Part shown: piece after piece, positions 17,939 through 26,369 of the stretch
How the letters are laid out: the number at the start of each line of letters is the position of its first letter
How positions within the stretch are numbered: the stretch's first letter is position 1
Assembly (NCBI RefSeq): GCF_900099765.1
Contig: NZ_FNDX01000001.1
Location: forward strand, 310,001-374,000
Direction: 5' to 3'
DNA from: Paenibacillus typhae
GTDB taxonomy: Bacteria > Bacillota > Bacilli > Paenibacillales > Paenibacillaceae
DNA length: 64,000 nucleotides
Notes under the pieces: generated by a model
Databases searched by the model: none
What the model was told of the DNA's origin: nothing
Seen by the model: the letters and a program-made list of their open reading frames with translations, nothing else
Translations under genes and position numbers: made by a program

Positions 17939-18252
17939 TCGCGTAATTTATATTCCCGCCATGCTGTTTCATAGTCTTGGCTTTTTATGAAATAACGGTC
18001 TTCGAAAAGATTACTTTTGTAGATGTTAAGACCAGGTTGAATCCCATCTTCACTATCAGTTACGTTTCCCGTATCAACCAGTGTGGTCTCATCCATACTG
18101 TCATAAGTAGTTGTATAAAAGTATTTGTTTCCATCAATGGTTAGCCAAGTCACCGGATCGCTATTAGACAAATGATTGCTACTGTTAACATTGTCATTTG
18201 AGCATCCAATGAAAAGAAAGCAAACAGAGATAATAGAAAGAAGTTTCTTCAT
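17935..18252 (-). CDS. small lipoprotein of unknown function
   Basis: This 105-aa product begins MKKLLSIISVCFLFIGC: a short lipoprotein signal with Cys17 as the lipidation site. The mature part is acidic and contains no family I recognise. A GGAGGG-type ribosome binding site precedes the ATG. The gene is A+T-rich compared with the exporter operon it converges on, overlapping it by four bases at the 3' ends, which hints at separate origin. Confidence 0.7.
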   Translation of the reverse strand: MKKLLSIISVCFLFIGCSNDNVNSSNHLSNSDPVTWLTIDGNKYFYTTTYDSMDETTLVDTGNVTDSEDGIQPGLNIYKSNLFEDRYFIKSQDYETAWREYKLRD

Positions 18253-18295
18253 TTTATTAAGCCCTCCTTAGAGAATGTATGAATTGTACCTTTTA

Positions 18296-18712
18296 TCAGG
18301 AGAGGAGCGAATAATAGGAAACGGCTTCCGTAATTAAAGTGGCCGGATTCAGATAACTGTCCGCTCCGTCTCCTGACTTCATAGGAATGTGTCCGGTTGA
18401 AATGAACATACTGTCAAGAGCAGTCTTGAGCAAAATAAGCTGATCTGCATTCCATTCCCGGCCGTGCAATCGTACATAATCAGCAGCTTCCTCTATTGTA
18501 CAGTGACAGATTCCCTTCAGAAAAGAACCCCATTTTATCAAATCCACCCCATGATCACCCGCACAGAGCACACAATCGCTGTAGCAAATCTGTTGTCCGC
18601 ATGTGAGCTTTAATACTCCGTACCAGCAGCCGTAGGGTTCAGAGTGATGCATAAAGGACGGGCGGCTGCTGAAGGCGAAGAGCTCGATACGTGACAGCCT
18701 GTTGTTAATCAT
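18296..18712 (-). CDS. hypothetical protein, 138 aa
   Basis: I do not recognise this soluble protein. It is rich in cysteine and histidine in its first half (CWYGV, CGQQICYSDCVLC, GICHC), a pattern that could bind metal but matches no motif I can name. Its ATG overlaps the stop of the upstream 174-aa gene by four bases, so the two are translationally coupled and probably act together. Confidence 0.6.
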   Translation of the reverse strand: MINNRLSRIELFAFSSRPSFMHHSEPYGCWYGVLKLTCGQQICYSDCVLCAGDHGVDLIKWGSFLKGICHCTIEEAADYVRLHGREWNADQLILLKTALDSMFISTGHIPMKSGDGADSYLNPATLITEAVSYYSLLS

Positions 18713-19233
18713 GATTTTATGCCTCCGGATGAGTCTAGACCTTTAACCTTACGCTGCAGGTTATGGGTTTGCTCCGCTCTGGTTATACATGCGGTTAATT
18801 CAGCTTCATTCTCACAAACAGCTGAGTGCTCAAGCCAGACGAAATATTTCGTTTTTTGTACAATAGACAAGTGCAAGGGAAAGGTTTCGCGCGATCGCAG
18901 CACGTACCAGCCCTCAGGCGTGTTTTTCCATGGGTTTTTAAATGCGGTCATAACAGGTAATCTCTTGCGGGTCTCCCAATCCTGCTCCTGCTGTTTATTT
19001 CTGATGCTTCTATAAATATCATATAGGATTTGTTTATCCGAACAAGTAAGATGTGCGGAAAAAGCTCTGAATTGAGCAAGCACAGCAAGCTGCGCTGCAC
19101 CAAACCCGTAGCCGACAATGTATCTCTGATTATTTTCCACATACCAGAAAGCTCCGAAGCTGGAGTACTCCAGGCTCGCCGGCTCCAGCATATCAGGATG
19201 AATTCCGAAATAATAGGTTCTATTCTCTGTCAT
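18709..19233 (-). CDS. hypothetical protein, 174 aa
   Basis: This is an unrecognised soluble protein, first gene of a coupled minus-strand pair. I chose the ATG at 19233 because AAGGGG lies eight bases before it; an in-frame ATG 39 bases further upstream (19272) with a weaker AAAGG is possible and would add 13 residues. Aromatic residues are frequent (YYFGIHP, SFGAFWYVENNQRYIVGYGFG). There is no signal peptide. The C-terminus ends in a short basic tail. Confidence 0.6.
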   Translation of the reverse strand: MTENRTYYFGIHPDMLEPASLEYSSFGAFWYVENNQRYIVGYGFGAAQLAVLAQFRAFSAHLTCSDKQILYDIYRSIRNKQQEQDWETRKRLPVMTAFKNPWKNTPEGWYVLRSRETFPLHLSIVQKTKYFVWLEHSAVCENEAELTACITRAEQTHNLQRKVKGLDSSGGIKS

Positions 19234-19554
19234 TTTCCCTACCCCTTGCAGCAATGGTTTGAAAGGAATCATACGCCTGGCCTTTCTGTTTGTAAAATAC
19301 TGAAAAGATACTATGGTCCGGAAATAAGGCTAAAATGACCAAAAAGCTGCTCAAAATTAAACAAAGAATATGTTAGCTCTGCTTTTCTGGACTTATCACG
19401 TTATTTCTGGATTTTTAATGTAATCTGAACAGGGCTAAATGAATCTTAATGCTTCTTTAATTATGAGGATCAGGGCGGAAAAATGGTTCTTAATAAAACG
19501 TAAAAGGCCCCGGTCAAATTGTGCTGACCGAGGCCTTTTTATATTATGCAGCTT
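19234..19554. other. intergenic region between two minus-strand units
   Basis: These 321 bases hold the terminator at 19502-19540 and otherwise an A+T-rich stretch that must include the promoter for the 174-aa/138-aa pair. I see no open frame with a ribosome binding site. Confidence 0.5.
19502..19540 (-). terminator. terminator after the CoA-disulfide reductase gene
   Basis: Arms AAAAGGCC-CGGTCA and TGACCG-GGCCTTTTT flank an 8-nt loop. Read on the minus strand it lies 15 bases after the reductase stop codon and ends in a T-run; the symmetric A/T ends could also make it work in the other direction. Confidence 0.88.
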
Positions 19555-22020
19555 TTAGATAAACAGATTATGGTTCGCTGAAGCGGCCGCACCCAGATAG
19601 TAACCGACTCCGCCGATTTTGATCCCGTCCATCAGCTCCTCCTGCCGGATGCCCATAACATCCATGGACATCTGGCAGGCCACCATTTCTACGCCCTGCG
19701 CGGCTGCGCTCTGAATGAGCTCTTCCAGGGAGGCAACATTATTGCCCGACATGATGCTGCGGATCAGCTTCGGACCCGCTCCGAGCATATTCATTTTAGA
19801 TAAGCCGAGCTTGCGGCTGCTCCCCGGCAGCATCATGTCAAACATCCGGCCGAGCATGGTTTTCGATAGCTTCTGCGGCTGAGGCTTGCGAAGGATGCTT
19901 AGGCCCCAGAAGGTGAAAAACATCGTTACTTTGCGGCCGCTGGCAGCTGCGCCGTTGGCGATGATAAAAGAGGCGATGGCTTTATCCAGATCGCCGCTGA
20001 AGACAACCATCGTGCTTGCAGGCTCAGCAGCTGCTATGTCTGAAGAAGGTAAAGAGGAGGGCTTTTGTTTGGCAATTACGGCCTCAATGATACCGCCTTT
20101 TCCGCGGTCCAGCTGAAGAAGCTCAGAGCCGGACATGGCCGTCCATGCCTTCACATCCTCATAGAATCCCGGATCGGATGCCGTTACACGGAGAATCTGG
20201 CCTGCAGCAAGCTGATCCATGGCCTGCTTGACCTGCATCAACGGGCCGGGACAGCTTAATCCGCATACGTTTAAATCGTTGTCTATCTGAAGGGCAGGCT
20301 TGCTTTCAGCAGAAGAATGCCCGCTGGCCTTCTGATCTGTCCCGCTGCTGCCGTCCGGCACGGAAAATGAAGCAGGCTTATATTGCGACTCCCTATATGT
20401 CTTATATCCGCCGCTGAGATTTTTGACCTGATAGCCATGCTGACGCAGAATTTGGGCGGCTGTATATCCGCGCAGGCCAACCTGACAATAGACCCAGATC
20501 TCTTTGGAGGCATCCAGTTCGTGCATCCGCTCCCGGAGCTCATCTACTGGTATGGACAAGGATTCCGGGATATGCCCGTTCTTATGCTCCAGCGCACTGC
20601 GCACATCCAGAAGGATAGTCTGATCCGTCTTACGCGAATCCAGCTGATCATACGTGAAAAGCTGAACACGGCCAGCTGCATTATTTTCTGCCGCGTAACC
20701 CGCCATGTTGACGGGGTCTTTTGCAGAAGAATAAGGAGGGGCATAACACAGCTCAAGCTCAGCCAGATCACTGATATGTCCGCCAAAATGAATAGCGGTG
20801 GCTATCGCATCAATCCGCTTGTCAACCCCGTCATAGCCGACTGCCTGTGCGCCAAGAATTTTACCTTCCGGCGTGTACAGCAGTTTAAGTGTTATCGGAC
20901 TTGCGCCAGGATAGTAGGACGCATGTGACCCGGGATGGACGATGACCGACTGATAGCTGACGCCAAGACGTTTCAATGTCTTCTCATTACTGCCTGTTGA
21001 TGCTCCGGTCAATCCGAACACCTTGATAATGGATGAGCCCTGCGTTCCTTTATAAACGGAAGGGAGTCCGGCAATCCGGTCCGCGATAATCCGGCCTTGT
21101 TTGTTCGCAGGGCCGGCAAGCGGAACCGCGGTCTTGGTGCCATGAACGTAATCCGTAATCTCGATGGCATCGCCTGCAGCATAGATATGCGGGATATTGG
21201 TTTCCAGTGTTTCAACCACAAGGATGTGTCCGCGTGCGCCCAGCGCGACACCGCTGCCGCGCAGGAAAGCCGTATCCGGCGTAACTCCGATTGCCAGAAT
21301 GACCAGATCCGCAGTCAGCATGCGGCCGCCGGCAAGCTCTACGCCAATACCTTGAGTAAGGGAACGGAAGCCTTGAACCCGCTCTGAAAACAGCAGATTT
21401 ATGCCATGCTGTTCCATTTCCCGGGCAATGGATGCTGCCAGCTCGGGATCAAATGGTGCCAGCAGCTGCCCGTTTCCTTCAACCAGCGTCACTTCTAATC
21501 CGGCTTCCTTTAAATTTTCGGCCATTTCAACACCGATGAATCCGCCGCCAATTACAATGGAAGATTGGTTGTTATGAGAAGTAATAAGGTCTTTGATACG
21601 GTCAATATCCGGGATGTTGCGCACGGTATGAATGAGCGGATGGTCTTTTCCGGGCAGATCGGGAACGATGGGCCGGGCACCCGGTGACAGGATCAGCTCA
21701 TCATAGCTTTCTTCGTACCGTCCCCGCTCCTCGCTCTGAACTTGAACCGTACGTTTGACGGGATCAATGCCTATGACTTCGCTTTGAATCCGCACATCAA
21801 TCCGGAAACGGTCTGCCATGCCTTTAGGGGTCTGTACCAGCAGGCGTTCACGGTCAGCAATGGTACCGCCTATATAATAGGGTAAGCCGCAATTGGCGAA
21901 CGAGATGTAGGGGCCTTTTTCAAAAAGAATAATGTCGGCATGCTCATCGAGCCGGCGCAGGCGGGCTGCGGCGGAGGCACCTCCGGCAACTCCGCCCACA
22001 ATCAATACTTTCTTGCTCAT
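19555..22020 (-). CDS. cdr: CoA-disulfide reductase fused to rhodanese, TusA and DsrE-like domains
   Basis: This is an 821-aa four-part fusion. Residues 1-450 form a pyridine nucleotide-disulfide oxidoreductase (GGVAGGASAAARLRR FAD loop, active Cys44 in SFANCGLPY, NAD motif GGGFIGVEMAENL). Residues about 465-545 form a rhodanese domain with CQVGLRGY as active loop. A TusA/SirA domain follows (VCGLSCPGPLMQ, about 580-650) and a DsrE/DsrF/DrsH-like domain ends the protein (about 670-821, with a Cys in MVACQMSMD). Such proteins handle sulfane sulfur: reducing CoA persulfide or disulfide with NAD(P)H and passing sulfur between cysteines. Its start overlaps the arsR stop by four bases, so the ArsR-type sensor should control it in response to reactive sulfur or thiol stress. 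Confidence 0.92.
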   Translation of the reverse strand: MSKKVLIVGGVAGGASAAARLRRLDEHADIILFEKGPYISFANCGLPYYIGGTIADRERLLVQTPKGMADRFRIDVRIQSEVIGIDPVKRTVQVQSEERGRYEESYDELILSPGARPIVPDLPGKDHPLIHTVRNIPDIDRIKDLITSHNNQSSIVIGGGFIGVEMAENLKEAGLEVTLVEGNGQLLAPFDPELAASIAREMEQHGINLLFSERVQGFRSLTQGIGVELAGGRMLTADLVILAIGVTPDTAFLRGSGVALGARGHILVVETLETNIPHIYAAGDAIEITDYVHGTKTAVPLAGPANKQGRIIADRIAGLPSVYKGTQGSSIIKVFGLTGASTGSNEKTLKRLGVSYQSVIVHPGSHASYYPGASPITLKLLYTPEGKILGAQAVGYDGVDKRIDAIATAIHFGGHISDLAELELCYAPPYSSAKDPVNMAGYAAENNAAGRVQLFTYDQLDSRKTDQTILLDVRSALEHKNGHIPESLSIPVDELRERMHELDASKEIWVYCQVGLRGYTAAQILRQHGYQVKNLSGGYKTYRESQYKPASFSVPDGSSGTDQKASGHSSAESKPALQIDNDLNVCGLSCPGPLMQVKQAMDQLAAGQILRVTASDPGFYEDVKAWTAMSGSELLQLDRGKGGIIEAVIAKQKPSSLPSSDIAAAEPASTMVVFSGDLDKAIASFIIANGAAASGRKVTMFFTFWGLSILRKPQPQKLSKTMLGRMFDMMLPGSSRKLGLSKMNMLGAGPKLIRSIMSGNNVASLEELIQSAAAQGVEMVACQMSMDVMGIRQEELMDGIKIGGVGYYLGAAASANHNLFI

Positions 22021-22331
22021 GATTCACAATCTTCCTCTCCGAATAATATAGGTATCATTTGTTCAATCCGCTGATCTGCAAGTACGTAGTTTACTTCCAG
22101 GCCATTGCGCTCGGTAGCAACAATGCCTGCACTGCGCAGCTTCTGCAAATGCTGGGAAACGGTCGACTGCGGAAGGTCAAGGCATTCCTGCATATAGGAT
22201 ACATTGCATTTCTTCTTGCGCATCAGGCCGCGTACAATGCACAGCCGGACAGGGTGAGACAAGGCTTTTAATAATTCAGCCAGTTCGTTGTATTGCTTGG
22301 AATCACTATTATGAAAAGCGGTATTATTCAT
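22017..22331 (-). CDS. ArsR-family transcriptional repressor
   Basis: The 104-aa winged-helix protein contains LKALSHPVRLCIVRGLMRKKKCNVSYMQECLDLPQSTVSQHLQKLRSAGIV. Two candidate sensing cysteines are visible, one in RLCIV and one in KKCNV, and another at the C-terminal EEDCES. Paired cysteines in ArsR proteins sense metals or persulfides; coupling to the sulfur-transfer enzyme downstream favours persulfides. It heads the operon and should repress its own promoter at 22366-22394. Confidence 0.9.
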   Translation of the reverse strand: MNNTAFHNSDSKQYNELAELLKALSHPVRLCIVRGLMRKKKCNVSYMQECLDLPQSTVSQHLQKLRSAGIVATERNGLEVNYVLADQRIEQMIPILFGEEDCES

Positions 22332-22357
22332 GATATCCTCCAGGGGTGTATATCCTT

Positions 22358-22369
22358 ATATTCGAATAT
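22358..22369. promoter_or_regulatory. ArsR operator candidate
   Basis: A perfect 12-bp palindrome, ATATTCGAATAT, overlaps the -10 box and the expected start of transcription. ArsR repressors typically bind such A+T-rich palindromes over the promoter. Confidence 0.6.
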
Positions 22370-22394
22370 TACGATATGGTTGACGCAAAGTCAA
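22366..22394 (-). promoter_or_regulatory. promoter of the arsR-cdr operon
   Basis: Read on the minus strand, TTGACT (complement of 22389-22394) is followed after exactly 17 bp by TAATAT (complement of 22366-22371). This is a near-consensus vegetative promoter 35 bases before the arsR start. Confidence 0.75.
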
Positions 22395-22441
22395 ACTCTT
22401 TTGAAAATTAGACTTTGCCTTAACCATTAGCTGAGCGTCTT

Positions 22442-23629
22442 TTAGATCTCCAAATCCTGAAGAAGCTGGAGTGCCGCACCGGTCATAACGCTTTCTTCTC
22501 TAAGAATACCGGGGGTAAATGTAGGCTTGTAGCTTGAAGAGTCATATATATTTTTCCGTGCCACGTTGACTGCCGTTTCATAGACTATAGGATCAGCATT
22601 CATAAGTGCCCCGCCGACAATCACATACTGAGGATGAACCGTATTAATCATATTAGCAAGTCCAACTCCGAGGTAGGAGGCTGTTTCAAGGAACATCTCC
22701 CGTACAAAAGTGTCCTTACGTTCCAAGGCCTCCAGCAGGGTAGAAAAGGTGATATGTTCAGGCGGGACAGACGGCAGGGAGCTTTCGCGGCCAATCCTTA
22801 GCTGGGACTGGACGCGTTCCTCGAGTGAAGGAAGAGATACATAAGCTTCCAGTGCACCGTAATTCCCTTTATCCCCGAGTCTTCGTCCGCCGGTCCTGAT
22901 GATCATCTGGCCGATGGCTCCCTCCGTATCAGCAGTTCCCCGGATTATCTGTCCTCCGGACATAATGGAAGACCGTATGTTAACGCCTGCGTGTACATAG
23001 AGCATATTCTTGCAGGCTTCATCCTGCAGTGCCCAATGCTCGGCCAATAGCGCCGTGTTAGCCCCGTTATCAAGCTTGACCGGAATCCCCAGCCGTTCTT
23101 CAAAGAGTCTGCATATAGGAACATTGCTCCAGGCGTCTGACAAAAAGTATTCCGGCTTCAGGATAACCCCCGTTTGTGCATCCAGCGGGCCGACTGCCCC
23201 GATTCCCAAACCGAGTAACTGTTCACATTGTAGATTATGCTTTTGCAGCATGGCATCCGTTTCTTGTCCTACTAGTTCAATGAGACGTTCAGGTGAAAGC
23301 TCAGGCCCCATCTCCCAGCACACAGAGGATAAACAGTTAAGCTGAAGATCGAACAAGCCAAGGGAGGAACTGATCCGCGAGATATCAAGTCCCAGAAGAT
23401 AGCGGTATGAAGGATTGGCCTGAAAAAGAATAGGCTTGCGTCCGCCGGTGGATGTACCCAGTCCCGAAACAAGGATCAGCCCCTGCGCCAGCAGCTCTTC
23501 GAGAATCCGGGTCATACTGCTGCTTGTAATGGAGAAATGCTCGAGTAAATCGGCTTTGGAGACGGTTCCCAGATAGGCGATCCGGTTATAGATTTGCTTT
23601 TTGATTGAAAAAAGGGAAGGATTAGGCAT
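22442..23629 (-). CDS. ROK-family transcriptional regulator (XylR/NagC-like)
   Basis: The 395-aa protein has an N-terminal winged helix (SKADLLEHFSITSSSMTRILEELLAQGLI, then the GRKP wing) and a ROK sugar-kinase-like domain (LGLDIS, GIGAVGPLD, DNGANTALLAEHW, VIVGGALM). The usual CxCGxxGC zinc motif of ROK kinases is absent, which fits a regulator without kinase activity. TGGAG nine bases before the ATG at 23629 supports that start; in-frame TTG (23650) and ATG (23644) codons upstream would add up to seven residues. The target genes are unknown; repeats at 23681-23746 may be its operator. Confidence 0.88.
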   Translation of the reverse strand: MPNPSLFSIKKQIYNRIAYLGTVSKADLLEHFSITSSSMTRILEELLAQGLILVSGLGTSTGGRKPILFQANPSYRYLLGLDISRISSSLGLFDLQLNCLSSVCWEMGPELSPERLIELVGQETDAMLQKHNLQCEQLLGLGIGAVGPLDAQTGVILKPEYFLSDAWSNVPICRLFEERLGIPVKLDNGANTALLAEHWALQDEACKNMLYVHAGVNIRSSIMSGGQIIRGTADTEGAIGQMIIRTGGRRLGDKGNYGALEAYVSLPSLEERVQSQLRIGRESSLPSVPPEHITFSTLLEALERKDTFVREMFLETASYLGVGLANMINTVHPQYVIVGGALMNADPIVYETAVNVARKNIYDSSSYKPTFTPGILREESVMTGAALQLLQDLEI

Positions 23630-23680
23630 CAATATCTGCTCCATTTCCAAGTGGATAAGTCGGGATATGCCCAGTATATC

Positions 23681-23746
23681 GGATAAAAGGAGTTTTATCC
23701 AGTTATTGATATAGGAATAATGAAGTTAATTTCATTTTGGATAAAA
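23681..23746. repeat. three GGATAAAA copies between the ROK and chromate genes
   Basis: GGATAAAA at 23681-23688 faces its exact complement TTTTATCC at 23693-23700 across a 4-nt spacer, and a third copy follows at 23739-23746. The group lies 50-120 bp upstream of the ROK start, a fitting place for an autoregulatory operator. Confidence 0.55.
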
Positions 23747-23832
23747 GTTACTAGAGTTACACGAAAAATAATCAAGGATATGCCAGAAATCAGAATGTTA
23801 ACAAGAAAAACATAATGATATGAGCATACTTT

Positions 23833-23861
23833 TTACCAAAATGGAATTAACGTGGTATACT
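23833..23861 (+). promoter_or_regulatory. candidate promoter of the chromate transporter pair
   Basis: TTACCA (23833-23838) and TATACT (23856-23861) are 17 bp apart, about 50 bases before the first transporter gene. Confidence 0.5.
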
Positions 23862-23910
23862 TTTAAAGTCTGAACAGGTAAACGGGGCAATATGGGTACG
23901 GAGGTTTGCA

Positions 23911-24546
23911 ATGAAAGCGTGGAAAAAGGAAGATATTAAAGTATTGCTGCAGTTATTTACACTTTTTTTTAAGCTGGGGCCTTCGACCTTCGGGGGCGGG
24001 TATGCCATGATTGCAGCTATCGAGCGGGAAATCGTGAATAAGAAGGCCTGGCTGAAGCCGGGAGAGATCGGGGATATGGTTTCGGTCGCAGGTTCAGCAC
24101 CGGGAGGGGTAGCGGTAAACTCGGCTGCTTTTGTAGGGTATAAGCTGGCCGGTGTCCTGGGAGCTGTCGTTGCTGTATTCGCTATTACGCTGCCGACCTT
24201 TCTGATTGTGCTCATTCTGAGCATTTTAGGCATGCTGTTCCAGGATGTGCCCAAAGTGCAGGCTGCACTTAAGGGTGTTCATGCTGCGGTTGTCGCGTTG
24301 ATTATAGTGGCCGCTTATAAAATAGGCAGGGCGTCGATCATGGATATCCCTACGCTGCTGATTGCCTGTATCAGTGTGCTGCTGCTGCTGTTCACCCCGC
24401 TGCATTCCATATATCTTATACTGGGAGGACCTGTTGCAGGAGTCGCTATTATTGCCGTCAAAAAGGTGCTTGGTCTTTCAGCCCAAACAGAAAAGCAGGT
24501 CAAGGACCAGCAGGCGGATTTGAATTATCTTGAATATTACATCTGA
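23911..24546 (+). CDS. chromate transporter subunit (CHR family, short chain)
   Basis: This 211-aa protein is half of a split ChrA: the family motif FFKLGPSTFGGGYAMIAAIE lies near the N-terminus and SVAGSAPGGVAVNSAAFVGYK follows, with about six membrane segments. Short-chain CHR proteins work as pairs encoded side by side and export chromate or related oxyanions in exchange for protons or sulfate. The start ATG follows GGAGG closely. The partner begins 13 nt after the stop. Confidence 0.92.
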   Translation: MKAWKKEDIKVLLQLFTLFFKLGPSTFGGGYAMIAAIEREIVNKKAWLKPGEIGDMVSVAGSAPGGVAVNSAAFVGYKLAGVLGAVVAVFAITLPTFLIVLILSILGMLFQDVPKVQAALKGVHAAVVALIIVAAYKIGRASIMDIPTLLIACISVLLLLFTPLHSIYLILGGPVAGVAIIAVKKVLGLSAQTEKQVKDQQADLNYLEYYI

Positions 24547-24559
24547 AGGTGCTGGTAGC

Positions 24560-25093
24560 ATGTTGTGGGAATTATTTATTTTGTTCCTTAAGGTTGGACT
24601 GATCTCATTTGGCGGCGGGTATGCCGTAATCACGCTGATTCAACGCGATATAGCAGACAAAGGATGGATTACCGCAGGGCACTTCCAGGAGCTGGTTGCC
24701 TTGGCGGGCATGGCCCCGGGCTCTATAGCGACCAATACAGCTACTCTGATCGGCTATTCACAAATGGGGATTATAGGCGGAATCGTTTCTACGATTGGCA
24801 TTATCCTGCCTTCACTGCTCATTGTGATTTTGTTTACGGCCTTTTTTCTGCGGATGCAAAGCAATAATTGGGTGCGCTCGTCTTTCTACGGATTACGTCC
24901 CATCATTACAGGGCTTATTGTATATGCCGCTATTCATTTCGGCCTGGGGAGCACAGAGGCGTCCTGGCTGAGCTGGCAGAGCTTCGGAATGCTCCTGATT
25001 TGTGCGGCGAGTCTTATAGCGGTAATCCGGTATAAAATCCATCCGTTTGCGGTGATTCTCTTGTCGGCGGTAGGCGGAATTGTTTTATTTTAA
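24560..25093 (+). CDS. chromate transporter subunit, second half
   Basis: The 177-aa partner has the same signature in its own version (FLKVGLISFGGGYAVITLIQ and ALAGMAPGSIATNTATLIGY). The ATG at 24560 has GAAGGTG about nine bases upstream; the frame stays open into the previous gene from a TTG at 24530 but without a ribosome binding site. The two halves probably insert in opposite topology and form one transporter. Confidence 0.92.
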   Translation: MLWELFILFLKVGLISFGGGYAVITLIQRDIADKGWITAGHFQELVALAGMAPGSIATNTATLIGYSQMGIIGGIVSTIGIILPSLLIVILFTAFFLRMQSNNWVRSSFYGLRPIITGLIVYAAIHFGLGSTEASWLSWQSFGMLLICAASLIAVIRYKIHPFAVILLSAVGGIVLF

Positions 25094-25132
25094 CTCATCC
25101 CGAGACAAACATAATAAGGAGGTGACAGCGGC

Positions 25133-26026
25133 ATGCTGAATCCGGTTGCCTTTTCTGTTGGGCCGGTTCCCGTCCACTGGTACGGTATCATTATTGGGAT
25201 TGGGGCTCTTTTGGGCCTATTGCTTGTTATCCGTGAGGGAAGGCGGTTTGGGCTCGAAAAGGACTTTTTCTACGATCTGCTGCTGATTGGCTTTCCATCC
25301 GCTATTGTCGGTGCAAGAATCTATTATGTGGCTTTTGAGTGGGACAGCTACAAGAATAACATTGCCGAAGTTTTCATGATCTGGAACGGCGGGATCGCCA
25401 TCTATGGGGCATTGATAGGAGCAGTAATTGCAGCGGTCATATATACAAGAGCAAAGGGATACCCTTTCTTGCGGATCGCCGATATTTGCGCCCCCGGATT
25501 AATTACGGGACAAATGATCGGCCGCTGGGGGAATTTTGTCAATCAGGAGGCGCATGGCGGCCCCGTATCACAGGAATTTCTGAGCAGCACGCTGAAGCTT
25601 CCTTCTTTCATTGTGAAGCAGATGTACATAGAAGGCCAGTATTACCATCCGACCTTCTTATATGAATCCGTATGGAGCTTGACCGGACTGATTCTGCTGC
25701 TCATCCTGCGGCGGAGAACATTCCTGAAATCCGGTGAACTCTTTATGGGCTACTTCATATGGTACTCCCTTGGACGCTTTTATGTGGAAGGAGTGCGTAC
25801 AGACAGCCTGTCCTTTGCCGGACCCGAGTGGCTTGCAGCTCTATTAAAAGCCTTATGGAGCCCGGCAGCGTTCCTGGGCTGGGGCACAATGCAGGCCGGA
25901 GAAAATATCCGGACCTCCCAGCTGCTGGCTGTTCTCATTCTTTTGGCCGCAGCCGCTTTTATTATCGTTAGACGAATCCGGAAAACAGCGGTGCCGTATA
26001 GCTCGGATATTGAAAGACAGAAATGA
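25133..26026 (+). CDS. lgt: prolipoprotein diacylglyceryl transferase
   Basis: Lgt attaches diacylglycerol from phosphatidylglycerol to the lipobox cysteine of prolipoproteins in the membrane. The 297-aa protein shows the Lgt signature [13 protein letters not shown] near residue 130, the HWYG start of the family at residue 17, and seven predicted membrane segments. The start ATG follows AAGGAGGTG. At least five lipoproteins encoded in this window would be substrates. The gene is unusually placed next to chromate transporters rather than hprK or ppaX, so it could be a second lgt copy. Confidence 0.93.
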   Translation: MLNPVAFSVGPVPVHWYGIIIGIGALLGLLLVIREGRRFGLEKDFFYDLLLIGFPSAIVGARIYYVAFEWDSYKNNIAEVFMIWNGGIAIYGALIGAVIAAVIYTRAKGYPFLRIADICAPGLITGQMIGRWGNFVNQEAHGGPVSQEFLSSTLKLPSFIVKQMYIEGQYYHPTFLYESVWSLTGLILLLILRRRTFLKSGELFMGYFIWYSLGRFYVEGVRTDSLSFAGPEWLAALLKALWSPAAFLGWGTMQAGENIRTSQLLAVLILLAAAAFIIVRRIRKTAVPYSSDIERQK

Positions 26027-26369
26027 ACTAAAGGCATTGCCAAGTGAGGTTTCCCGCTGATCATGTTTTGTGTTAACACAAATTCATACACAGTTTATAC
26101 AGCAGCCGGACATTCATAGCCGGCTGCTGTATTTGTATTGAAAAGTTTAGGACATAGCAGGCAATGGTTCGCGCGATACTGTGACTTTTTTCATAATTCT
26201 ATTACAGGATTCGACCCGGTTCTCTTCCACTGTCTAGGCCAAAAGTATAATTTTGCAGCGCTTTACAAATTTCTGGGTTTTTCTTGATTCTTGCATGCTA
26301 GCATATAAGACGACAAACGGTGGACAATTATGGAAAAGGACGCCGATTTATATCCTAAGGAGGCAGGAC
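26027..26369. other. intergenic region before the secreted giant
   Basis: The 343 bases contain the lgt terminator (26099-26140) and a leader of about 230 bases with a perfect 10-bp palindrome ATGCTAGCAT at 26295-26304 just before TATAAG. The frame of the downstream gene is open to 26253, but no ribosome binding site supports a start there. Confidence 0.5.
26099..26140 (+). terminator. terminator after lgt
   Basis: Perfect arms ACAGCAGCCGG and CCGGCTGCTGT with a 10-nt loop are followed by ATTTGTATT, a modest T-tract. Confidence 0.75.
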
